Below, in pieces: positions 8,269 through 17,656 of a DNA stretch of 64,000 nucleotides (the first letter of the stretch is position 1; each line of letters begins with the position of its first letter). Source of the stretch: Acidimicrobiaceae bacterium (lineage in GTDB: Bacteria > Actinomycetota > Acidimicrobiia > Acidimicrobiales > Aldehydirespiratoraceae); the NCBI GenBank assembly GCA_028819005.1, contig JAPPMP010000028.1, forward strand, positions 1 through 64,000. The letters are read 5' to 3'. Both the position numbers and the translations under genes were made by a program. The notes beneath the pieces were generated by a model. It did not search any database. It worked only from the letters and a program-made list of their open reading frames with translations, and was not told the DNA's origin.

Positions 8269-9117
8269 TCAGATCTGCGAAATATTGCCGAAAATGGCAG
8301 CGACCCAATTCCACGTGGTCTCGCGAAAGCGTTGGGCCTCCCTTTTCGTAGTGTTCCATTTCTCGGCAAGCTGCGCCCAGGCGACCTCATCGGGCAGTTC
8401 CCTGGTACGAAGAACGTCCGCAATCGCGGCTGAGGAAAGTAGTTCGGTACCGACGATGGAGTCGAACGCACTCCGATCCAAACCCGGCGGTACGTTCAGT
8501 GCTGATAGGTCAAGCGCAGCTCTATGTCGCTCGTCCTCGGAGACCACCAGCGCTTCGTCGCCGCAATAGGCAAGCCAGACATGCGCAGGTTCACGCGTCA
8601 TCGGTCGCCAACCATCCGGGTCCTGCGACTGAGCAGCCGAAGTCGCCGTGATCTCAGAATGTTCGAGTTGCTTCCAGTGCTCAAATTCGCGGTCTGTCAC
8701 GTCTCGGGCGCCACTCAAGAGCTCCCTTTCAAACTCCGCGGAATCGAAACCGAAGCCAGGCTCATGGAGGATCTCCACGTTGGACGTATGACCGTAGCCC
8801 ATACCCGTAGCTGTGAGGTTTGCGGAACCAACTAGCACGGAATCCTCAAACCGAAAGTACTTCGCATGCAGACGTTGGTTGAGCAGGAATCGCCCACCCT
8901 TGTCTACGACGTGGGTGCGACAATTGATGTCAGATGTGCCCACGATAATGTCTGCTAGCTGCCACCGGGTTACGCAAGTCAGATGCACATGTTCTGAGAG
9001 GAGACCCAATACCCGAAGGAGAGTGTCTTCTTTGATGTACGGAGCTACAAGCACGGCGTGGTCTGCGTTGCGAGCAAGCCGTTCTAAGGCAGCCCATGGG
9101 CTTTCTTTCTCGGACAC
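8269..9117 (-). CDS. PLD-family nuclease, probable SspH-like effector of a phosphorothioation defence operon
   Basis: A 282-residue protein with one phospholipase-D HKD motif: LHAKYFRFEDSVLVGSANLT (His84, Lys86, then the GSxN strand), as in PLD-type endonucleases that work as dimers. The N-terminal ALERLARNADHAVLVAPYI is the usual PLD strand. The last 120 residues are unrelated to anything I recognise and may bind partners or DNA. It is the last gene of a seven-gene operon and starts 4 bp after the GHKL ATPase gene stop. The context suggests the DNA-cutting subunit that attacks unmodified phage DNA. The name SspH is an inference from order, not from a sequence match. Confidence 0.72.
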   Translation of the reverse strand: MSEKESPWAALERLARNADHAVLVAPYIKEDTLLRVLGLLSEHVHLTCVTRWQLADIIVGTSDINCRTHVVDKGGRFLLNQRLHAKYFRFEDSVLVGSANLTATGMGYGHTSNVEILHEPGFGFDSAEFERELLSGARDVTDREFEHWKQLEHSEITATSAAQSQDPDGWRPMTREPAHVWLAYCGDEALVVSEDERHRAALDLSALNVPPGLDRSAFDSIVGTELLSSAAIADVLRTRELPDEVAWAQLAEKWNTTKREAQRFRETTWNWVAAIFGNISQI

Positions 9118-9121
9118 GGTC

Positions 9122-11017
9122 TCAAACGTTCATGTCTTTGGCTATCCCGGGAAGGAAGTGGCGCGCGTGTTTTCCCCATTGCACGGCGATATGCTCAAGC
9201 TCTGCCCTGTCGCGATTCTCTGCGGTCTCGTCCTGTAGCCGCGCCCAAGCAAGCAGGAGGGTGCGTAGAGCAACGGCCGCTCGCCGAGCCAAAGGATCAC
9301 CGAGGTCCTCACTCTGATCCTCTAGCACCTCAAGAAAGTCGAACAATTCGTGATTGATGTTCAACGAGACAACCAATACTCCATTGACGTTGTCCACGCC
9401 GAACATCTGGTGTCCGTATAGCTTTCGTTGGCTGAAAGCGTACCAGTCATCGCGAGCGACGATTGATGAAGCATACTGGTCTGCAGTTTCGGGATCTAGG
9501 TCGCCTTGCTCAAAATATTCTGTAAGAGCAGCCTTCTTTGCGCCAGGGTCTGTTCTATCGCGCTCAATGTCGGTTTCAGTAGGTGTTGCTCCGTCCCGAA
9601 GTTCTTCCTGCCGGGCCTCCTTTGCGATTCTTGCTGCTTCTTGACTCGGAGACACCGGGGCATTGTCTTGGTTTTGGTTTTGCCGCTGACGTCGTTGCCG
9701 AAAAAGTTGCTCTATTTCGTTGAGCATGTTCCGCGTCGTTCGGCGGATATGCGCGACCATATCGTATACGGGATACACAGGATCATCTTCATCGATCCCC
9801 AGATCATCGATGGCATCCGAGTCAGTGCGTTTTGGGCTATTGATGAGGGTTTTGGCAGCGTTCGAAATGCGCGTTGCCATCTGCTTGTTGTGGTCTACCC
9901 CGAAGGCTTCATCGAGACCCGGCTCGAAGAGTACTTCGCAACCCCACCAACGGTTTTCTTGATCACCGCCGCCCATTGGAAGAAAACTCCTATCAAGCAG
10001 GAGTTCCCGGTTTGCGCGAACGATTGATACACCCATATTGCGGCCCGCAGAGCGCCCATGGGGATATCTACCAGGTAGACCCCCTCGTTCTGTACCATGT
10101 TCATCCCGGTTGTTGATTATCACTTCTGGTCGAACCATAGAAAACCGAACTTCAGCGACTTCTTCACGTGTGCGGAGTTCACCGTCAGACCCACGGATCT
10201 CTACTTCCATAGCGAACTGTCGTGGTGTGTCGTACTCTTTGAACATTGGGTCTTCGTGCCACGGGGTTGGGGTTGAACTGTTGCTCATGAGGTACAGAGG
10301 ATCGTTCGGGCGAACCTCATTGTCTGCCTCCAGATTATCGTCTCGAAATCGTGCCATCCTGATTGACAGCGACCGGTCATTGATGAAGTGCCTATATGTA
10401 CGTCCAACCTCATCTTCCACTTGTCGGAACAGAGTTTCTGCTGCGCTAAGAACACGATCTCCGAAGTCACTCCATACGACTAGCGTGCCTTTCTGCTTGT
10501 CGAGTCCTTGTTCGCTAATTCGGTCGACCCACTTTTTGGGGACAGGAATAACGTCGGGTATTTGTTGGGTTTTTACGTGCCCGTCTAGGATTCCACCGAC
10601 GTTTAGGATCGAATGCGCTGCTCTCTCGATCGACTCTTGCCAGGTCCACACCTCCGCCAAGAGACACTGCGATGCTGACGCGGTTGGGAGTCCCATTCCG
10701 TACTTACCAATTGGGTGCGCTCGAGTTCCAGATCGTCGGCCACCGATGCGAAGTGCATCAACAAGAGTTGTGGGAGTCATTCCGCTGCCATTATCTACAA
10801 CAGCTATCTCCGAGACGCGCCACCGCGAACGCTTCTTCACTAAACGTTTTTGTTCTTCGATTAACAACTCTACGCGAGTTGCCTTCGCATCAATGGAGTT
10901 GTCGATAAGTTCAGCAATGGCCTTACCCGTATTGTCGTACTGTGCGTCGCGCAGAGCACGTACCGCTGCTGTCGGATCCACGAGTGCAAGATCGAGCTCT
11001 AGTTGATCTTCTGCCAT
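9122..11017 (-). CDS. GHKL (Hsp90/MORC-like) ATPase, probable SspG-like effector component
   Basis: A 631-residue protein whose first 120 residues are a Bergerat-fold ATPase: N-box ELIDNSIDA (36-44), G1 box DNGSGM (75-80) and G2 region GKYGMGL (104-110). The remainder includes a transducer-like segment, a Gln/Asn-rich, coiled-coil-prone linker around residues 440-480, and a helical C-terminus. Such ATPases act as nucleotide-driven clamps in MutL, MORC and several phage-defence systems. The gene overlaps the upstream helicase gene by 19 bp and is followed after 4 bp by the PLD nuclease, so the three are translated together. A gated DNA-clamp role is inference. Confidence 0.75.
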   Translation of the reverse strand: MAEDQLELDLALVDPTAAVRALRDAQYDNTGKAIAELIDNSIDAKATRVELLIEEQKRLVKKRSRWRVSEIAVVDNGSGMTPTTLVDALRIGGRRSGTRAHPIGKYGMGLPTASASQCLLAEVWTWQESIERAAHSILNVGGILDGHVKTQQIPDVIPVPKKWVDRISEQGLDKQKGTLVVWSDFGDRVLSAAETLFRQVEDEVGRTYRHFINDRSLSIRMARFRDDNLEADNEVRPNDPLYLMSNSSTPTPWHEDPMFKEYDTPRQFAMEVEIRGSDGELRTREEVAEVRFSMVRPEVIINNRDEHGTERGGLPGRYPHGRSAGRNMGVSIVRANRELLLDRSFLPMGGGDQENRWWGCEVLFEPGLDEAFGVDHNKQMATRISNAAKTLINSPKRTDSDAIDDLGIDEDDPVYPVYDMVAHIRRTTRNMLNEIEQLFRQRRQRQNQNQDNAPVSPSQEAARIAKEARQEELRDGATPTETDIERDRTDPGAKKAALTEYFEQGDLDPETADQYASSIVARDDWYAFSQRKLYGHQMFGVDNVNGVLVVSLNINHELFDFLEVLEDQSEDLGDPLARRAAVALRTLLLAWARLQDETAENRDRAELEHIAVQWGKHARHFLPGIAKDMNV

Positions 11018-12249
11018 AATTCCTCCCAGTTAGTAAATGCTTCGGCCACTGAGCCAAAGCCCTTAAGTCGTGTGTCGATGACTGTGAGAACCTCGCAGTG
11101 CCTGTTTCCACCGGATCGCGGTCCACGCATAGCCCTACCTACCATCTGCGAGTAGAGAACAAGGGAAGTAGTGGGCCGCGCGACGATGACGCACCTCGTC
11201 TTTGGAGCATCGAAGCCAGCGGTCAGCACCCCGAAGTTAAATAGCGCCATTGGTTCGGCATCGCTAGCCCGGAAGACCGAAATTGCTGTATCCCTGTCCT
11301 TGCTCGGAGTACCTGCAACGATTGCAGCAGAACGGAATCCCTTGCGCCGGACCTCGCGACTGGCTTCAAGTGCATTTGGCACAGAAGGGCAGAAAACCAT
11401 GACACGGTCGTGTCGAGCAAGCGCGTCCAACGTCAATTCAACTACTTGAGAGAACCACGTTGGATCGTTTCCGATCATCCGAAGATCATTCTTACGGTAG
11501 TCGCCTGTGCCATCGGGCTCTGCAATTCTTTCATCCAGATCCACGTTCACTTGTACAAACTCAGGTGCGGCAAGGTAGCCGTTTGTGATCAGATACGCGA
11601 CGGAATTGTCATGACCGCGTGGATCAATCGTGACCTTCTGCTCTCCGAACATTTCGGCTAAGTCGTAATCGTCTCCGTCCAAACGCCAAGTCCGACCAGG
11701 TGTCGCTGTGAGTCCAATCATCGGGGGATTGTCCACGCTAAGTTGTTCGGCCAGGAATCGGTAAGTTGGGGCGATGGCTTGGTGGGCCTCATCGAACACA
11801 ACTCCTGCCGTCTTGTGACCGAGTTTTGTCAGGAACCCGTGTTCACCGGCGCTAAGCCGCGAGTTCGCGGCTGACCACAACTTTTGAAGGCCAGCCACAA
11901 CAAAGCCCTCGTCTAGTATTCCGAGTTCCAAACTTGCGTCGCCCCAATAGCGATACATGGTCGCAACACGATTTCCTAGAGAACACCAAGCATCGGTGAG
12001 GCTCTGGGCTGCTTGCTCGCAGAGTTCCTCGGACGCGGCGAGCCACAAGAACACCTTCCCCTCAGCGCGACGGTCGTTTAGGAACGATGCTGCAGCATGG
12101 CTAGCTATCCGAGTCTTGCCTGCACCTGTCGGGAGGTGGACCACGACTCGGCGATCTTGCAACTTGTTGCCAGACACAGCCGTCAACAGATCATGCAACA
12201 CCTGACGCTGAAACGGATGGAGAGGGTAATGGGGAGAAATGGTCTGCAT
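10999..12249 (-). CDS. short DEAD/DEAH superfamily 2 helicase, probable SspF-like effector component
   Basis: A 416-residue superfamily 2 helicase. Motif I is LPTGAGKT (residues 39-46), motif II is FDEAH (D153), motif III is LTATPGR, and motif VI is QMVGRAMRGP near the C-terminus. It has both RecA-like lobes and almost nothing else, unlike the long restriction-enzyme helicases. It starts 19 bp after the sspD-like gene and overlaps the GHKL ATPase gene by 19 bp. Within the operon it probably remodels or translocates on invading DNA for the nuclease. It could instead be described simply as a type III restriction-like helicase. Confidence 0.78.
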   Translation of the reverse strand: MQTISPHYPLHPFQRQVLHDLLTAVSGNKLQDRRVVVHLPTGAGKTRIASHAAASFLNDRRAEGKVFLWLAASEELCEQAAQSLTDAWCSLGNRVATMYRYWGDASLELGILDEGFVVAGLQKLWSAANSRLSAGEHGFLTKLGHKTAGVVFDEAHQAIAPTYRFLAEQLSVDNPPMIGLTATPGRTWRLDGDDYDLAEMFGEQKVTIDPRGHDNSVAYLITNGYLAAPEFVQVNVDLDERIAEPDGTGDYRKNDLRMIGNDPTWFSQVVELTLDALARHDRVMVFCPSVPNALEASREVRRKGFRSAAIVAGTPSKDRDTAISVFRASDAEPMALFNFGVLTAGFDAPKTRCVIVARPTTSLVLYSQMVGRAMRGPRSGGNRHCEVLTVIDTRLKGFGSVAEAFTNWEELWQKIN

Positions 12250-12268
12250 GCAGTAATCAAGCAGTCAC

Positions 12269-13117
12269 TCACAGGGCGCAGACGGTACAAGGGAGGGTGT
12301 CGTCGTCTTCGTCTAGAGCGTCGGCTAGGGCTTCGACGAGAGGGACGTTGGTTCTGGATTTGTTTGAGCGGGCCAAGGAAGCTTCATGCCTTTCAAGGAT
12401 TTGATCGCGGCGAGATCGTAGTTGCAACAGCGTCTCGCCGCCAGACCACGTGTACTGGCGGCCGCGCATGGCCTGGTCTCCGAAATCGGCGTCGCCGTCG
12501 ACGCCAGCGTCCTGAAGCACCTTCTGTTCGATGGCTACCGCCCGGTCGAAAAGCTCGGGATGGCGCTCCGAGAGACCGATCCATTCTGCTTTTCGTTGGT
12601 AGAAACAGAAGTAACACCCGGACCGGGTGCGCCACTCGTAATACTCGGGCAACCCAATCCCGGCGTCTTGCAGGATGCGCATCACGCCGTCGTGGTCTAC
12701 CCCGTCTTCGATGAACGGGAACAGCGTCTTGATGTTGGGCTTGGTGGATACGTAGCCCTTGCGGTTCGACTCGTCGGCGCGGATCGCGACGTAAGACACC
12801 GCGGGTGCGTCGCCGATCCACTCCTCGATGGGCTTGATCTTCATGTTCTTGGTGCACCAGCGCATTTGTGGTGACGGAAGAGCTCCCCGGAACACCTCGA
12901 ACCAATGGTCGAATCCGCGTGAGGCGTTCAGGCGAGCTATGGGTTTCCCGAGAATCGCTTCGAGACGGGTGAGGTACTCGTAGGTCTCGGGAAGCTCCGC
13001 GCCTGTGTCGCAGAAGAAGTACTCCATCTCGGGAACCTCGCCGCGAAGATAGACGGCGAGAGCACTGGAGTCCTTCCCCCCGGAGATGCCACAGATATGA
13101 CGGACCACTTCACCCAT
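12269..13117 (-). CDS. sspD: SspD/DndC-like PP-loop sulfurtransferase (PAPS-reductase family)
   Basis: A 282-residue ATP pyrophosphatase of the PAPS reductase / DndC family. The PP-loop SGGKDS is at residues 12-17. Cysteines that could hold an Fe-S cluster or carry sulfur are Cys88 (RWCTKN), Cys168 and Cys171 (SGCYFC), and a terminal CxxC at 277-280. In Dnd and Ssp systems this protein activates the DNA backbone and passes on sulfur received from the cysteine desulfurase. The gene overlaps the end of the large ATPase gene by 8 bp. Its place after sspA, sspB and sspC matches the reported SspABCD order. Family membership is firm; the Ssp rather than Dnd assignment rests on neighbours. Confidence 0.82.
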   Translation of the reverse strand: MGEVVRHICGISGGKDSSALAVYLRGEVPEMEYFFCDTGAELPETYEYLTRLEAILGKPIARLNASRGFDHWFEVFRGALPSPQMRWCTKNMKIKPIEEWIGDAPAVSYVAIRADESNRKGYVSTKPNIKTLFPFIEDGVDHDGVMRILQDAGIGLPEYYEWRTRSGCYFCFYQRKAEWIGLSERHPELFDRAVAIEQKVLQDAGVDGDADFGDQAMRGRQYTWSGGETLLQLRSRRDQILERHEASLARSNKSRTNVPLVEALADALDEDDDTLPCTVCAL

Positions 13118-16100
13118 AACGAAATCTCCTCAGACCCTCGTCGAACCGCGCCCTATCGTCCCCGAGTTCATCGGCGTCTGCCTGGTTGGGCAGCAGTCGT
13201 TCACCGAGCAGGGCAAGTAGCGCCTGATGGGCTATTTGCGGAGATCCGATTGTGTCGGTTAGCTCAGTGAGGGCGCTGTCGAGAACGCGCTCGGTCTGGG
13301 ACCGATGGGCATTGTCCACAGAGACCAGTCGGATGTCCTCGCTTCCATCGGAGCGTGTAACCGTCACCCGCAATGCATCGAACGGACCTCCCCCATCAAT
13401 TCGGCATTGAGCATGGAGTGCGACTAGCCGCCGGAACGCGGCCACCTGTTCGGAGAGATCGCTCCGAAAACGCTTGAGGTCGTCGTCGCCCCATTCAGCG
13501 GGTGCTTTCTTGGCGACAACGGTGGCGATGGCTCTCATCCAGTCGGTGTCGTTGTCGACGGTGTCGTTGGCAAGTGCCAGCACAAATGCACGTACCGCAG
13601 GATCAAGCACCTCGTTCTCAAGGGCGGCGGCTTGTCCGCACACGGCGAGACGGGTGTTCTCCGCGCACTCCTCGAGTAGTAGTCCCACAAGGTCTGTTAG
13701 GAGCAGTTCGTAGCATCCATCGAGTTCATCAAGAACACTTCCAACCGTGTTCGCATAGGACTGAGCTGCGCTGTAACTCTTGGCGTCTGAGCGCACCGGT
13801 CTGAACCCCAAAGCCTCGGGAAGAGCAGCGAAGAGCAGTTCGTCTGGTTCGACCGCCGCCACGAGCGCGTCTCGTGCGTTTCGAGTGGCTTCGGACAGGT
13901 GAGCGGTTCGGAGTGTGTAATTGTCCAGGCGTCGGACACCCGATACAAGGTGGCCCACGATGGCGAGCACATTGGCTACACGGCGTCTGGAGCGCGCAGG
14001 CCGGATATTCAGCCGCTTGGCGAGCGCGTCTACTACAACGCGCCTAGCTCCGGTTGTATTGGCGAAGTGCTTCACATCGAAATGCCCTGGATTCCGCACC
14101 ATCCGTTCCGAGATCTCGGGTGTGAGCACCGGCTTGAACGTGCCATGTTCGTAGAGGGCGATGCGGTCGGCGGAAGCGAGAAGTCCAGCGGTTACGAACA
14201 CCGGTACGACAGCGGCTTTCATCCCCACCGGCGGCAACAGCAGCGCAGCGTACACATCGCGCAGATTTACACGACGGGACTTCGCTCGGTTGAATTCGGT
14301 TTGCATGACATCCCAGGCAACACCGAGTGACTCGTTAGTGGGTTCTCCGAATGCTTCGGTGGCATTGCCCTGTCTGCTGATGTGGATGTTCGTGCGCTCC
14401 ATGAAGGCCCGGTACATCGCCATCTCGGGTCCGTGTCCCGTGAACCCCAAGTCCGGTTCGTCGGAATGCTCGATCATCCCCTCAAGCAGAAGACGACGTG
14501 CTTTGGATCCCTGGGTAGTGAGATCAGTGCGGTTCAACATCTCGTTGCCAACCGCCGGCGTTGAGCGGTACACCTCGTCGCACGCTTGTGACAGCGCGGA
14601 AGTACCCCGTCCAGGGTGAAGCTCCAGGCCTTCCGCAGCGTCGAGAAGGACCCATTTGCAGGTGTCGGTGCCGAAGGCGTCTGCCGCGGCTCGGTCGAAC
14701 GTCACTCGTGACTGGGCGAGCCTTTCGCTCAACTCGCGCCGGGCAACCCAGTCCTCGGCGACCCCGGGATCTTCAAGAGCGAAGAGAACGGCGGCGACTT
14801 CGCAGGCAGACTCCTTTAGTTCGGTCACGTCGGTCGGAATAGCGGCAATGACAGGCTTTGCAGCAACCGCAGATGGACCCAAACTCGGAACCGAGGTTGT
14901 GTCACCAACCATGAGTAGCGCTTCGCCGTCGAATTGGGAGAAGGCGTCAAGGGGCTCCACCTCGCCACCGTCGAAGTAGCGAACCGAGAACATCCGGAGC
15001 ATGTCGTGCTCGGAGCTATGGCGGGCAGCGACCATAGGCCGAGGTTGATGCACGGACGTCAATATTTCGACCAATGGTTGGTGTTGGACCTGTTCCAGCG
15101 CAGCGTCCACGAGGCCCCGAATATCCACGTCGGTTCCGTGCCACACGCGGTACTCGTCGGCGAACTCCCGATAGGTCACTATCCCGGTTTCTTCAAGTTC
15201 GACGAGTATCTCATCGGCGCTGCTGTCAACGAGCCGAAGCATCTGTTTCGATGCTCGGACCGTTCCAGAGGTCGAAACCAGGTTGAGAAGTGCCACCGCC
15301 TTGGCGAGCCGTTGCTGTGGGAGTGAAAGCCCATATGAATCGCGCAGTCTGGAAGCGATCTCAATCCAGCGGCTCGACTGCCCCGAACCCGAGGCGTTGA
15401 GCGCGCCGCTAGCGACAAAGTAGTCATACACGCGATCGAGACCCAGCAAAGGCAAGGGCCGGCGCTGAGCGATCGCAGCCTCGCCTAAGAACGACGCCGC
15501 GCTTTGGGGGTCCGACCCTGCGAGAAACGAGAAAAGCGTGCGCTCTTGTTGCCCGTAGCGGCTGCAGAGCTCAGGCAGCACTAAAGACGCCAAGGAGTGG
15601 AGCGGATAACAGGCTGCTACTACTTCAGGATCCGCGAGTTCCGCGATGCCGAGTGAACGCAGCTTCTTCGCCTCGGATTTGGCCCATCGGAAAATCCGAG
15701 AGCGCAATTCGTCGTCGTGAACATCGAAAACAGTCCCGATAAGCGCTCGAGTCTGGGTTGGCGACTCCACGAAGGCGATGTCCTCGAAACGGCCCTGAAC
15801 CTTGGCCCACTCGCGGCGCTGAGCCCCGGCCGCGCCAGCCAAGCAGTCGTCAAATGAGAGGTGCTGAAGCGTGACCACAAAGATCGGCAAGCCAGAGCCT
15901 TGCCCCGCTTCAGCAAGCTGCTGGAGCAGGTAGGGATCACCGTCTGCCCCGCCATCACGAATCGCTTCTAGGTTCTTGCCGAACTCATCTATGACCAGCA
16001 GCAGAGGTGATTCCTCGGCTAGGCAGCGAGCGATCTCGACTAGTGCCGCAGGCGAGGGCCCGGTTCGACGCGGATCGTCGGCAGCCATGTCGCTGAGCGC

Positions 16101-16595
16101 GTCTCGCAGAGTCTTGGCTGCCCAGAATCTGCTTTTGGCAGGGATCTTGTTGTATCTGCGAAGGACGGCTGCTTCGAGCGCTCGAAGAACTGTATGGCTC
16201 AGCGGCTCTCGCTGCGCGGTCACCAGAGCTCGGTGAAAGCCTGATTCGTGAGTGCCGTGACGCTGATGCGCCTGCCGCGCTAGAACTCCCACTTCCGGGG
16301 ACACTTCGTCGATCAGAGCTAAAGCGGTTTCCCGAGTATCGCCCTTTGCCCCGATGGTGGCGTCGAGCAACAACGCCAGAGATGACTTCCCCGAACCGTA
16401 CGGACCGGTCAAGGACCATGCTCCGCCGGCCGGGCCCTTTGCGGCGGTCGTCACGATACGTTCGATGACATCTAGAGTCCGGGCCGTGACAACGTAACCG
16501 TCAAGGGGCTCAAGTTGAGCCGCGTCACGCTCAAGGTTCGCCGAGCGCGCATAACGACCTGCAACTGTGATCGAATCCGACAGCAATGCCATCAC
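13110..16595 (-). CDS. sspC: SspC-like large P-loop ATPase
   Basis: A 1161-residue protein with an N-terminal AAA-like ATPase: Walker A GPYGSGKS at 64-71 and Walker B LLLVIDE ending at 204, followed by a long mostly helical body. In Ssp systems SspC is the ATPase that helps the sulfur-transfer complex open or scan DNA. The GTG at 16595 and the ATG at 16592 are both possible starts; both overlap the stop of the DUF4007 gene, so translation is coupled. Its stop overlaps the sspD start by 8 bp. No nuclease or helicase motif was recognised. Similar large ATPases occur in BREX and DISARM-like islands, but the other genes of those systems are absent here. Confidence 0.75.
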   Translation of the reverse strand: MMALLSDSITVAGRYARSANLERDAAQLEPLDGYVVTARTLDVIERIVTTAAKGPAGGAWSLTGPYGSGKSSLALLLDATIGAKGDTRETALALIDEVSPEVGVLARQAHQRHGTHESGFHRALVTAQREPLSHTVLRALEAAVLRRYNKIPAKSRFWAAKTLRDALSDMAADDPRRTGPSPAALVEIARCLAEESPLLLVIDEFGKNLEAIRDGGADGDPYLLQQLAEAGQGSGLPIFVVTLQHLSFDDCLAGAAGAQRREWAKVQGRFEDIAFVESPTQTRALIGTVFDVHDDELRSRIFRWAKSEAKKLRSLGIAELADPEVVAACYPLHSLASLVLPELCSRYGQQERTLFSFLAGSDPQSAASFLGEAAIAQRRPLPLLGLDRVYDYFVASGALNASGSGQSSRWIEIASRLRDSYGLSLPQQRLAKAVALLNLVSTSGTVRASKQMLRLVDSSADEILVELEETGIVTYREFADEYRVWHGTDVDIRGLVDAALEQVQHQPLVEILTSVHQPRPMVAARHSSEHDMLRMFSVRYFDGGEVEPLDAFSQFDGEALLMVGDTTSVPSLGPSAVAAKPVIAAIPTDVTELKESACEVAAVLFALEDPGVAEDWVARRELSERLAQSRVTFDRAAADAFGTDTCKWVLLDAAEGLELHPGRGTSALSQACDEVYRSTPAVGNEMLNRTDLTTQGSKARRLLLEGMIEHSDEPDLGFTGHGPEMAMYRAFMERTNIHISRQGNATEAFGEPTNESLGVAWDVMQTEFNRAKSRRVNLRDVYAALLLPPVGMKAAVVPVFVTAGLLASADRIALYEHGTFKPVLTPEISERMVRNPGHFDVKHFANTTGARRVVVDALAKRLNIRPARSRRRVANVLAIVGHLVSGVRRLDNYTLRTAHLSEATRNARDALVAAVEPDELLFAALPEALGFRPVRSDAKSYSAAQSYANTVGSVLDELDGCYELLLTDLVGLLLEECAENTRLAVCGQAAALENEVLDPAVRAFVLALANDTVDNDTDWMRAIATVVAKKAPAEWGDDDLKRFRSDLSEQVAAFRRLVALHAQCRIDGGGPFDALRVTVTRSDGSEDIRLVSVDNAHRSQTERVLDSALTELTDTIGSPQIAHQALLALLGERLLPNQADADELGDDRARFDEGLRRFRYG

Positions 16596-17656
16596 AACGC
16601 TCCAACCTGCAAAGCGGCGGGTTCGTGGAGTCGACGAATAACGGAGTCCTGATCCCGCCCGTACCCGAGATCTTCAATGAGATCGTCGTCCACGGGCTCA
16701 TCACCGTCACAACCAGCGACAACCCCGATCTGTGGCACGCCAAAATAGCTATCGAGCAGCCTCGGGGCGACAATTGCCGGTTCTTCTGACCATGCGAGCT
16801 GCACTACGCCGGTCGGCGTCGTCAGCGCGAGTTCCTCCGCGGTTTCGACACAGGGTTCGAGCAAAGCGAGCAACTCGGCCTCCGAAAGCTTGAAGGCCTG
16901 GCCTGGAGAGCCTGCATCGTTGGTGAGGCGACTAAGGGTCGCAGTGCTGCCGCCGCTGTTTGTTCGAGCGATCCAGTCGAGCATGGCGTAGGCAGCGATC
17001 TCCGGTGGCAGTGTCGGCTTTGTCCCGAGCGTGAAACGGCGTTGATCTGCGTCGACAGAGTTGTTGATCAGATTGAGCTCGCGCAGCGGGCAGTTCAACA
17101 CATCGTCAATTGCAGTACCTCGGGACCGCTCCTGCGGGGCATAGGTGCGAAGCAGGGCGCTCACATCTTTTTTGAGTGACGAGGGATTTGGAGTCGACCA
17201 TTGCGAAACGGCTCCAATTTGCGTCGAGATCGCGGTCTCAAGATCATCATCTGTGAACTCGACCGCGGCGAACTCGTTGAAGGCCAGCCACCAAACCGGT
17301 AGCCGAGACTGCGGAGCAAGAAGCAGCCAGTGCAACAGCCACAAGGTCCCCGGGTCCTCCATGTAGGGATCCCAGCCAGATTCGCCGAAGATTGCGTGAC
17401 CGATCCGGGTGGGCACGCAGCCCTTGACCCGCCGGTTCGCCTTCGGGTCCTCTACGATCAGCTTCGCTGCCAAGCCCCAAAACCGGATTGCCCGGACCAT
17501 ATTCTTGCCGACGCCCAGTTCCACGGGAGCGTTTTCCTGAGTGAACACGTGTGGATTGCCTGCTGCGGCCTTGTACGCCTTACGAAACCATCCGTAGCGC
17601 GGGTGGAAGGTCTCGTGCCGCGCGAACGTAGGCAGAGCAGCGTCTACCAATCGCAT
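16592..17656 (-). CDS. sspB: DUF4007-family protein, probable SspB DNA nickase
   Basis: A 354-residue protein beginning MRLVDAALPTFARHETFHPRYGWFRKAYKAA. The early FxRHETFxxRxGWxxK stretch is the hallmark of the DUF4007 family, which in Ssp systems is the nickase that cuts one strand so sulfur can be inserted. I chose ATG 17656, which overlaps the sspA stop by one base (TGATG) and has GGGAG about nine bases upstream; a TTG lies one codon earlier. The C-terminal third is not recognisable by eye. The stop overlaps the ATPase start. That this family acts as the nickase is from published Ssp work recalled from memory, not visible here. Confidence 0.75.
   Translation of the reverse strand: MRLVDAALPTFARHETFHPRYGWFRKAYKAAAGNPHVFTQENAPVELGVGKNMVRAIRFWGLAAKLIVEDPKANRRVKGCVPTRIGHAIFGESGWDPYMEDPGTLWLLHWLLLAPQSRLPVWWLAFNEFAAVEFTDDDLETAISTQIGAVSQWSTPNPSSLKKDVSALLRTYAPQERSRGTAIDDVLNCPLRELNLINNSVDADQRRFTLGTKPTLPPEIAAYAMLDWIARTNSGGSTATLSRLTNDAGSPGQAFKLSEAELLALLEPCVETAEELALTTPTGVVQLAWSEEPAIVAPRLLDSYFGVPQIGVVAGCDGDEPVDDDLIEDLGYGRDQDSVIRRLHEPAALQVGAL

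Noticed and set aside
8163..8471. Small minus-strand frames between betC and the PLD gene
   Set aside because: They overlap the PLD gene in another frame or lack any coding signal.
10038..11006. A 322-residue plus-strand frame opposite the GHKL ATPase
   Set aside because: Ser/Arg-rich shadow with no domain; the minus strand carries intact Bergerat motifs.
13110..17656. A BREX or DISARM locus
   Set aside because: The large ATPase and helicase invited the idea, but no PglX/PglZ methylase/phosphatase pair, DrmA/B or DNA methyltransferase gene is present; the sulfur genes point to Ssp.
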